9,840 nt of DNA. It comes from Candidatus Limimorpha equi (lineage in GTDB: Bacteria > Bacteroidota > Bacteroidia > Bacteroidales > F082). The position numbers were made by a program, and so were the translations under genes. Below, one piece after another: positions 1 through 6,515 of the stretch (positions are counted from its first letter, which is position 1; every line of letters begins with the position of its first letter). Location of the stretch: NCBI GenBank assembly GCA_018065885.1, contig JAGHSL010000295.1:1-9840 (forward strand), written 5' to 3'. The notes beneath the pieces are model-generated. The model was given only the letters and a program-made list of their open reading frames with translations, was not told the origin of the DNA and searched no databases.

Positions 1-7
1 TCAAAAT

Positions 8-1273
8 ATGTCTAAACGCATCTATTTATGTCTCGCTCACATGAGTGAAGATGGAATCGAACAGAAGTATATCAAGGAGGCTTTCGACACCAACTGGGTG
101 GTGCCTCTGGGGCCGAATGTCAATGCCTTTGAGCAGGACTTGAAGGTTTTTGTCGGACAAGACAAGGAAGTGGTGGCTTTGTCGGCTGGCACGGCTGCGG
201 TGCATCTGGCTCTCATCGCCTGTGGCGTAGGTCCTGGCGACGAAGTCTGCGTGCAGAGTTTCACTTTCTGTGCTTCTTCGCATCCTATCAAATATCTTAG
301 CGCAACTCCAGTCTTTATTGACAGCGAACCTGATTCATGGAACATGGATCCCGTTTTACTGGAAGAAGCCATCAAGGACCGCATTGCCAAGACGGGGCGT
401 AAGCCGAAAGCCATTATTCCTGTGGCACTTTATGGAATGCCATACCGCATCGATGAAATCATGGAAATCGCTGAACGCTACGATATTCCTGTCATCGAAG
501 ATGCCGCCGAAGGCTTTGGGTCGAAATACAACGGACAAGTGCTGGGCACTTTTGGAAAATATGGTGTTCTCTCTTTCAATGGCAATAAGATGATTACAAC
601 ATCGGGTGGAGGTGCTCTCATTTGCCCTGATGCCGAGGCTAAGAACAAGATTATGTGGTATGCCACACAAGCCCGTGAAGCCTATCCATATTATCAACAT
701 GAGGCCATTGGGTATAATTATCGCATGAGTAACATTTGTGCCGGCATAGGTCGTGGCCAGATGACGGTAGCCGAACAACACATAGACCATCATAGGTGCA
801 TTCAGAAATTGTATAATGAATTACTGAAAGATGTTGAAGGCGTAACAATCCATGAAGAACTGGCTTGGTCACAAGGTGAGGCCAAATCCAATTTTTGGCT
901 CTGCACCATCACTCTTGACCCATCATTGAAGGTGAAGGGGCAGGAGCACGCTTATCAGGCTGCCATTCAAGGCGCTGTGGGTGGGGCTGCTGGTGTGGTG
1001 CATCAAAGCGAGAATTTGCACACGGAATGTGAACCAAACGCTAATGTCGAAGCCATGCGTATGGGGCTTGATGCCCTTGGCATTGAAGCGCGACCGCTTT
1101 GGAAGCCTATGCACAAGCAACCTGTCTATCAGGATTGCCCGGCATATCTCAATGGTGTCAGCGAAGGACTTTTCAAAGTTGGTCTTTGCTTGCCGTCGGG
1201 TCCTTGCGTTACGGATGATGATGTGCATTATATTGTCGAAAGCATCAAGAGTTTGATTATCGCTGACGAATAG
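8..1273 (+). CDS. DegT/DnrJ/EryC1/StrS-family PLP-dependent aminotransferase (sugar aminotransferase)
   Basis: This 421-residue protein belongs to the family that transfers an amino group from glutamate to a nucleotide-linked keto-sugar, making amino sugars for surface glycans. The cofactor site is visible: SAGTAAVHLAL (59-69) for phosphate binding, EDAAEGFGS (164-172) with Asp165 for the pyridine nitrogen, and SFNGNKMITTSGGG (189-202) with Lys194 as the Schiff-base lysine. YNYRMSN (236-242) and GIEARPLWKPMHKQP (358-372) are further family blocks. The SFNGNK form resembles the EpsN/PglE-like branch. An insertion at about 303-345, rich in Gly and Ala, makes it longer than the usual 370-390 residues; I recall similar insertions in Bacteroidota homologues. 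The N-terminus begins RIYLCLAHMS, a plausible family start, but only seven bases precede it, so its promoter and upstream neighbours are unseen. It is convergent with the gldJ-like gene and ends at a shared terminator. The exact sugar substrate cannot be assigned. Family confidence is high. Confidence 0.93.
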   Translation: MSKRIYLCLAHMSEDGIEQKYIKEAFDTNWVVPLGPNVNAFEQDLKVFVGQDKEVVALSAGTAAVHLALIACGVGPGDEVCVQSFTFCASSHPIKYLSATPVFIDSEPDSWNMDPVLLEEAIKDRIAKTGRKPKAIIPVALYGMPYRIDEIMEIAERYDIPVIEDAAEGFGSKYNGQVLGTFGKYGVLSFNGNKMITTSGGGALICPDAEAKNKIMWYATQAREAYPYYQHEAIGYNYRMSNICAGIGRGQMTVAEQHIDHHRCIQKLYNELLKDVEGVTIHEELAWSQGEAKSNFWLCTITLDPSLKVKGQEHAYQAAIQGAVGGAAGVVHQSENLHTECEPNANVEAMRMGLDALGIEARPLWKPMHKQPVYQDCPAYLNGVSEGLFKVGLCLPSGPCVTDDDVHYIVESIKSLIIADE

Positions 1274-1295
1274 ATTTTCTGTTATTTCACAAATG

Positions 1296-1331
1296 AAAAA
1301 AAGCCGCTTGAGAATCCCCAAGCGGCTTTTT
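1296..1331. terminator. Bidirectional intrinsic terminator between convergent genes
   Basis: A perfect 8-bp GC-rich stem, GCCGCTTG (1303-1310) with CAAGCGGC (1319-1326), encloses an 8-nt loop. Seven A residues flank it on the left and five T residues on the right. Read rightward it ends the aminotransferase transcript in a T-run; read leftward it ends the gldJ-like transcript in an even longer T-run. Its position between two convergent stop codons (1273 and 1365) fits a terminator shared by both genes. Confidence 0.93.
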
Positions 1332-1364
1332 CCACATAATATTAACAAAATCTATTTCAAAGCA

Positions 1365-2858
1365 TCATTTTGCGAATGAACTGCCAACCTTGTTCATGGC
1401 ACAGCGGAAACCGATTGTGGCGGCTGACTGGTTCTGATTGAGGTAGCGGCGTGTGCCAGGGCTTAGATAGTAAGGACCATCGGCCCATGAACCACCTTTG
1501 TAGACGCGTGATTCGTCGCTGATGAGTGTGGTGCCAGGAGTGTCGTTGGTAGCGGTTTCGTACATCTCTTTTGTGAATACGCTCTGGTCTTCCTGAGCGT
1601 CGCTCCACTTGTTGCGGATAGCTGACATGTAGTCACCATCGTCATAGTTGGAGTTGAAGCTGGTGCGGTAGTTCTGACGTTTTGAAGCTTCTTCCTGTGA
1701 GATAGGTTCTCTGCGGATACGGCCGAGGGAGTCTTTCTGAACGAGGAAACCGTTTTCGTCAACAGCTTTCTGTGTGAACACGTTACCACGGAATGGGCTG
1801 TAGTCGGCCACATCTTCAAATGACAGTGGACGATAGACGTCTTGGCACCATTCGGAAACGTTACCAGCCATGTTGTACAGGCCGTAATCGTTTGGCCAGT
1901 ATGAACCGACAGGAGCTGGCAGGGCGGCACCATCGTTCAGGTTGCCGGCAACACCCATGTAGTCACCAGGGCCTCTCTTGAAGTTTGCCATGAAGCTGCC
2001 ATAGTATTTCTTGCTATCGGTGCGGAGACCATCGCCGTTCCAAGGATAAACCTTGCGTTCGGCAACGATTTCGTTAGAGGTATTGCCAACCAGACCTACA
2101 GCGGCATATTCCCATTCGGCTTCCGTGGGGAGACGATAGGATGGAAGGAGAATACCGTCTTCCATGCGGACGTTGCGCAAACCGTCGCCATCGCCCTTGG
2201 AGAGGTCTTTCTTGCCATTCTTCACCTTGCCGGTGTATTGACCTGCAAGATAAGCGTCGGTGTTGAAGTTTTCTTCATCCTGCTGTGATGGATCCCAATC
2301 GAGGATACCGGCTTCGACGAGCATCAACTCGTTGACGCGGTCGGTACGCCATGAGCAGTAGTCGTTGGCCTGAACCCATGAAACGCCGACTACAGGGTAG
2401 TCGTTGTAGGACGGGTGGCGGAAGTAGACTTCAACCATTGGTTCGTTGTATGACAAACGGTCACGCCAAACCAATGTATCTGGGGCGGCATTGCGCACTA
2501 CCTGTGGGTAGTTCTGACCGTAAACGCGGTTCAGCCAATAGATATATTCCTGATAGTCAACGTTGCTGACTTCAGTGCGGTCCATGAGGAATGATGGAAC
2601 TGTGACCTTGCGCGGGACGTTGTCCCATGAGCGGGTCAGATTGTCGGTGGTGCCTCCCATGACGAAGGTGCCGCCTTCAATGGCTATCAAGCCGGGGCCG
2701 ATTTGCTGGTCGTTGATTTCTGCGACTTCAAAACCACCGTTGTTGGCATCGTTGTAAGCCCAACCTGTGGTTCTGGAGGCTTTCTTTGAGCAAGAAGTCA
2801 TAAGAAGACCTCCTAAAACAATAATTGCTAATGCTTTGAATCCTGATTTTTTATACAT
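1365..2858 (-). CDS. gldJ: GldJ-like T9SS/gliding lipoprotein with FGE-sulfatase (SUMF1) fold
   Basis: This 497-residue lipoprotein is predicted to be anchored in the outer membrane. The start at 2858 places a signal peptide of hydrophobic residues 8-20 ahead of a lipobox-like LMTSC, with Cys23 as the lipidated residue. The frame stays open upstream to 3011, but that extension would bury the lipobox. SUMF1-type blocks follow: EGGTFVMG (61-68), YPVVGVSW (154-161), RLPTEAEWEYAA (242-253), NMAGNVSEW (329-337), VYKGGSW (452-458) and GFRCAMNKVG (483-492). The positions that hold the two catalytic cysteines of true formylglycine-generating enzymes, just after GGS, are Asp460 and approximately Leu465, so a structural role is more likely than sulfatase activation. 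The whole-protein pattern matches my memory of GldJ, including the GNV(F/Y)T block and TTLISDESRVYKGGSW. GldJ also neighbours porU in Flavobacterium johnsoniae. The main alternative is the paralogue GldK/PorK, but no porL, porM or porN lies downstream, which argues against it. Confidence 0.8.
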   Translation of the reverse strand: MYKKSGFKALAIIVLGGLLMTSCSKKASRTTGWAYNDANNGGFEVAEINDQQIGPGLIAIEGGTFVMGGTTDNLTRSWDNVPRKVTVPSFLMDRTEVSNVDYQEYIYWLNRVYGQNYPQVVRNAAPDTLVWRDRLSYNEPMVEVYFRHPSYNDYPVVGVSWVQANDYCSWRTDRVNELMLVEAGILDWDPSQQDEENFNTDAYLAGQYTGKVKNGKKDLSKGDGDGLRNVRMEDGILLPSYRLPTEAEWEYAAVGLVGNTSNEIVAERKVYPWNGDGLRTDSKKYYGSFMANFKRGPGDYMGVAGNLNDGAALPAPVGSYWPNDYGLYNMAGNVSEWCQDVYRPLSFEDVADYSPFRGNVFTQKAVDENGFLVQKDSLGRIRREPISQEEASKRQNYRTSFNSNYDDGDYMSAIRNKWSDAQEDQSVFTKEMYETATNDTPGTTLISDESRVYKGGSWADGPYYLSPGTRRYLNQNQSAATIGFRCAMNKVGSSFAK

Positions 2859-2905
2859 CGTTGATAAAATTTGTTCCTTTAATAACTCGTTTTGTCTGTC
2901 AATAT

Positions 2906-2936
2906 TGCGCTTGAAATGAAATTTTTTCCAAGCGCA
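2906..2936. repeat. Inverted repeat, 8-bp arms, in the gldJ leader/promoter region
   Basis: TGCGCTTG (2906-2913) and CAAGCGCA (2929-2936) are perfect reverse complements separated by 15 AT-rich bases. No T-run follows on either strand, so it is not an intrinsic terminator. It lies about 48 bases upstream of the gldJ start and about 140 upstream of porU. It could be an operator for a dimeric regulator, or a hairpin in the 5' untranslated leader of gldJ if transcription starts to its right. The sequence shows the symmetry only; the function is unknown. Confidence 0.55.
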
Positions 2937-3039
2937 TAAAATCGGACGCAATTTTACGACATTTTTATGAATTGACGCGCATTTTCTTTGAAAAAAAACT
3001 TTTTCTGCCAAAAAATGTCAATTTACAATAAAAAGGTTG

Positions 3040-3047
3040 TATTTTCG
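3040..3047 (+). promoter_or_regulatory. Possible -7 element for porU (TATTTTCG)
   Basis: The octamer is one mismatch from the Bacteroidota sigma-ABfr -7 consensus TAnnTTTG and would start transcription about 20-25 bases before the porU start codon. No clear TTG-type -33 element lies at the expected distance upstream, so this is a weak candidate. Confidence 0.3.
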
Positions 3048-3074
3048 TTTCGTGAAAAATAGGCTTTTATTAAT

Positions 3075-6000
3075 ATGAGTAATAGGATTTTTCGGATTAT
3101 TTTGGGCGTTTTGGCTTTGACAGCATTCTTCTCTTCAGCTGCTTTCGCTCAAGGAATTTATGCTAAACAATCCGTTTTGGCTACAGGAAATTGGCATAAA
3201 ATGGGCTTGAAAGAAACTGGCATTTACAAACTTACCTATTCCGACCTTGCGGCTTTTGGCATCAATGTCGATGGCATTGATCCGCGCAATATCCGCATCT
3301 ATCATAACGGCGGCGGCGTGTTGCCTGAACTGAACAGCGAGGCGCGTTACGACGATTTGCAGGAATTGCCGGTTTTCGTTTCTGGCGAATCGGACGGCAA
3401 GTTCGATAAGAATGATTACATTCTTTTTTACGGTCGTGGTCCTGTGCGTTGGCAGTACAATCAGTCGCATTCCTGTTACAATCATGTGCAAAACTATTAT
3501 GATGATTATGCCTACGCATTCATTACCACTGATTTAGGCGCTGGTAAACGCATTTCTGCCGAAAATGTGCCTTCCTCGGCAGCTGCTGAGACAGTCACTG
3601 AGTTTCTTGATTACAAGGTGCATGAAATTGATGCGGAAAACCTGAACCACATGGGGCGTAGCTATTATGGCGATGCCATGGATGGCAATGTCAGCAAGGA
3701 TTTCGATTTCAGTTTTCCGAATGTCATCACTTCGCGTCAGTGTTTGCTTCATGTGGAATTGGTGGGCAGGAATTTCTCTCCGGCAAGTTTCAAGCTGCTG
3801 GTTGATGGCAACCAACATGCCAGTTACAGCCTTTCTCCCGTTGATCCAACTTCAACGGTTGCTGTTGCTGTTACAGCCAGCGGTTATGTCAATGTCTATC
3901 CATCAAAGGATGAAGTGAAGGTGACTTTGCAACATGTCGGCAATGCCAACACCACATCTCGCGGCTATGTCGATTACATTTCGGTCAACGCATGGCGAAA
4001 CCTGAAGTTTTCTGGTCAGCAGATGCTTTTCCGCAATCCTGAAATGACTAATATTAATAAGGTGTATGAATGCCGTGTCAGCAATGCCTCTCAGCAGATG
4101 CAGGTTTGGAATGTGAGCAATCCTGTTGCGCCGACTAAAATCAACGGTCAGCTGAACGGCAATGTCTTCTCCTTCAATGTACACGGCAATGCAGAAAATG
4201 AATTTGTCGCTTTCGATGGTTCGTCTTATCTTTCGGTGGTGGATTTCGGACAAATTGAAAATCAGAATCTTCATGGCGTGCGCAATGTCGATTACCTTAT
4301 CGTCACTTATCCTGATTTCATCAGTCAGGCGGAACGCATCAAGGCTATTCATGAGGTGCAAGACCCTGAATTGGCGACTTATATCACCACGCCTCAGCAG
4401 ATTTACAATGAGTTCGGTTGTGGCGCGATGGATGTTTCGGCCATTCGCGATTTTTGCCGTATGCTTTATCTCGATAGCGACAGAAAATTGAAATACCTGC
4501 TGCTTCTGGGCGATGCTTCCTACGATTTCAAGAACCGCGACGGACTGCATTGTTTCGTTCCGGCCTACGAAACCTTGTCATCGGTGAACGGACAATCCTG
4601 TTTTGTGACTGACGATTATTTCGGCTGCTTTGATAACACTGATGGCGACATTGCCCATTCGCTTGCCGACATTGGCGTGGGCCGTTTCCCGGTTTCCACC
4701 TTGGAGCAAGCCACCCAGATGGTCGATAAAATCGAGCAATATATTGCCTTGAATGAAAGCACCATGCAGCCTTGGCGCAACGTGGTGACTTTTGTCACCG
4801 ACGATGAAAGGGAGTTCGTGGATCATGCCGAGGGTTTTGAACAACAATTGAAAACTGTTGGCGGCGAGAACTTTGTCATCGACAAGATTTATCTTGGTGC
4901 CTACGAACAGGAAGACACGCCAAATGGCGTTTTGGCGCCATCGGTCAACAAGGCCATCAACAGCCGCATGGAAAAGGGTTCGTTGGTGGTGAATTATACG
5001 GGACACGGCGGCGAGGTGCAATTTGCTGAAGAGCGCATCTTGCAGCGCAAGGATGTCGATTCGTGGCACAACGGCCCGATGTATCCGCTGATGATTACCG
5101 GCACTTGCGAGGTGAGCCGTTATGACGACCACAACCGCACTGCCATTGGCGAATACGCTTTCCTGAACCAATATGGCGGCATGATTGCCATGTTTACGAC
5201 ATCGAGGGTTACGGGTGGCAGTGATAATGAGGCTTTTAACAAGGGAGTCTATAACCATTTGTTTGAATTGAAGGATGGTAAATATCCTTGCTTAGGCGAT
5301 GTTTACCGCATGGCGAAAACACGAGGCAACATAAATGAAAAAAGATATGTGTTTTTCGGTGATCCGGCCTTGCGTATTGCTGCCCCGAAATTGAAGATTG
5401 AGACGGAAAGCATCAACGGAATGCGGCCTGAAACATGGCAGGACTCCATTTGGGTCTCCGATACGGTTTGGCAGCATTATACCGTTTACAGTGATACGGT
5501 CAGGGCTTTGCAACCTGTTGAAATAAAAGGTTTTGTGAAAGATTTTAATGGTCAGGTCGCTACAGGATTCAACGGAACGGTTTACGTTACGGTCTATGAT
5601 AAAGCGGCTGAGCTTGTGGCGCATTGCGACAATGCACTTGTCAGGAATTTCAAATTGCGCAACAGTGTTCTTTTCAAAGGTCAGACGATGGTTGAGAACG
5701 GGCGTTTTCAAATCGTTTTCACGGTGCCGCGCGACATTGCCTATTCGTATGGCCAAGGAATGATTAGTTATTACGCAACTGATAATGAGATTGATGCCAG
5801 CGGCAAATGTGAAGACTTCATTGTGGGCGGTTTCTATGAAGATGCCACGATGGACACAACACCGCCTACTATTGAGCTTCATATTGATGACATTTATTTC
5901 GTTGACGGCAGTTTAGCCAGCGAGAATCCGATTTTGATTGCCTTTGTCGAAGATGAAAGCGGTATCAATACTACGGGTTCGGGCATCGGCCACGACATTA

Positions 6001-6515
6001 TCGCCACTCTGACGGGTGCGGCTGACCTTTCCTATAACCTCAACGATTGTTTTGTCTCCGAATCGGGCAATCCCGGTAAAGGCGCCATTACCTACAAGAT
6101 GCTTGATTTGCCTGATGGCGACTACACTTTGACTTTGAAGGTCTGGGACATCTATAACAACAGCAATACGGCTGAAATCCATTTCACCGTGGCAAACAGC
6201 CTGACGATGCGGATTGATAATCTTTATAACATTCCCAATCCTTTCTCGGAAACAACGGGCTTCGTGTTCGAACACAACCAGATAGGCAACAATATGGATG
6301 TGCATATTTATATTTACGATATGATGGGGCGACTTGTCCGCCAGCTTTCAGGGCAGGTTGCGGGCACTTCAACCCGTGTTGAGCCGATTCGTTGGGATGG
6401 TTGCAACTCCAATGGCGAGACTTTGTCAAACGGCATATACATTTATCACATTGTGGCCACTAACGACAATGGAGAATCGGCAACGGCAACTTCTAAACTT
6501 TTGATTTGCAGATGA
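3075..6515 (+). CDS. porU: PorU, T9SS C-terminal signal peptidase/sortase (C25 gingipain family), first copy
   Basis: This complete 1146-residue protein is close to the length I recall for P. gingivalis PorU. PorU acts on the cell surface, where it cleaves the C-terminal sorting domain from T9SS cargo and attaches the cargo to surface glycolipid. Residues 1-25 are a signal peptide with predicted cleavage AFA|Q, leaving Gln26. An N-terminal PorU-type domain follows, with GIYKL and ARYDDL motifs. The C25 peptidase domain spans about 406-772. It has GDASYDF (479-485), NYTGHGGE with catalytic His644, GTCEVS with catalytic Cys678, and the closing FGDPALRIAAP. The beta-rich region after it carries the family signature DESGINTTGSGIGHD (960-974). 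A T9SS C-terminal domain covers about 1047-1146, with YNIPNPF, IYDMMGR, RWDG and GIYIYHI; in PorU this domain is thought to be retained and to bind PorV. It ends unusually in LLICR. The gene is divergent from gldJ and overlaps a paralogue downstream, so it probably heads an operon. Confidence 0.93.
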   Translation: MSNRIFRIILGVLALTAFFSSAAFAQGIYAKQSVLATGNWHKMGLKETGIYKLTYSDLAAFGINVDGIDPRNIRIYHNGGGVLPELNSEARYDDLQELPVFVSGESDGKFDKNDYILFYGRGPVRWQYNQSHSCYNHVQNYYDDYAYAFITTDLGAGKRISAENVPSSAAAETVTEFLDYKVHEIDAENLNHMGRSYYGDAMDGNVSKDFDFSFPNVITSRQCLLHVELVGRNFSPASFKLLVDGNQHASYSLSPVDPTSTVAVAVTASGYVNVYPSKDEVKVTLQHVGNANTTSRGYVDYISVNAWRNLKFSGQQMLFRNPEMTNINKVYECRVSNASQQMQVWNVSNPVAPTKINGQLNGNVFSFNVHGNAENEFVAFDGSSYLSVVDFGQIENQNLHGVRNVDYLIVTYPDFISQAERIKAIHEVQDPELATYITTPQQIYNEFGCGAMDVSAIRDFCRMLYLDSDRKLKYLLLLGDASYDFKNRDGLHCFVPAYETLSSVNGQSCFVTDDYFGCFDNTDGDIAHSLADIGVGRFPVSTLEQATQMVDKIEQYIALNESTMQPWRNVVTFVTDDEREFVDHAEGFEQQLKTVGGENFVIDKIYLGAYEQEDTPNGVLAPSVNKAINSRMEKGSLVVNYTGHGGEVQFAEERILQRKDVDSWHNGPMYPLMITGTCEVSRYDDHNRTAIGEYAFLNQYGGMIAMFTTSRVTGGSDNEAFNKGVYNHLFELKDGKYPCLGDVYRMAKTRGNINEKRYVFFGDPALRIAAPKLKIETESINGMRPETWQDSIWVSDTVWQHYTVYSDTVRALQPVEIKGFVKDFNGQVATGFNGTVYVTVYDKAAELVAHCDNALVRNFKLRNSVLFKGQTMVENGRFQIVFTVPRDIAYSYGQGMISYYATDNEIDASGKCEDFIVGGFYEDATMDTTPPTIELHIDDIYFVDGSLASENPILIAFVEDESGINTTGSGIGHDIIATLTGAADLSYNLNDCFVSESGNPGKGAITYKMLDLPDGDYTLTLKVWDIYNNSNTAEIHFTVANSLTMRIDNLYNIPNPFSETTGFVFEHNQIGNNMDVHIYIYDMMGRLVRQLSGQVAGTSTRVEPIRWDGCNSNGETLSNGIYIYHIVATNDNGESATATSKLLICR
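6512..6515 (+). other. ATGA start/stop overlap joining the two porU genes
   Basis: The TGA stop of the first porU (6513-6515) shares bases with the ATG of the second (6512-6514). This is the classic arrangement for translational coupling, and no ribosome-binding sequence is evident just upstream. An in-frame ATG two codons later, at 6518, is an alternative start and would keep the signal peptide intact. Either start implies one shared mRNA. Confidence 0.8.

Larger units (their letters stand above)
2859..3074. promoter_or_regulatory. Divergent gldJ/porU intergenic promoter region
   Basis: This 216-bp AT-rich spacer must hold the promoters of both divergent genes. No strong Shine-Dalgarno sequence precedes either start, as is usual in Bacteroidota; the minus strand has a purine stretch, AAAGGAAC, in the gldJ leader but it lies about 14 nt from the start, farther than usual. 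Facing left, TAAAATTG (2956 down to 2949) is one mismatch from the Bacteroidota -7 consensus TAnnTTTG and would give a gldJ leader of roughly 80-90 nt. No convincing -33 element was found for it. A/T tracts near 2992-3005 could make the DNA curved. The frame open upstream of gldJ shows no recognisable protein. Confidence 0.5.

Noticed and set aside
1365..2858. Sulfatase-maturing formylglycine-generating enzyme
   Set aside because: The fold is the same, but the catalytic cysteine positions after GGS are Asp and Leu, and the protein matches GldJ-type lipoproteins over its whole length.
1303..2936. Similarity between the terminator stem (GCCGCTTG/CAAGCGGC) and the inverted repeat at 2906-2936 (TGCGCTTG/CAAGCGCA), suggesting a related element flanking gldJ
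   Set aside because: Only a 6-bp core (CGCTTG/CAAGCG) is shared, and loops and contexts differ. No target-site duplication or transposase is present, so chance is the simpler explanation.
2859..3011. In-frame 51-codon upstream extension of the gldJ-like gene
   Set aside because: It would place the signal peptide and lipobox inside the protein, and it has no recognisable domain. The start at 2858 gives a proper lipoprotein signal.
3903..5258. Long minus-strand open frames (215 and 226 codons) inside porU
   Set aside because: They lie opposite a well-supported gene, have no recognisable domains, and arise from codon bias of the plus-strand gene.
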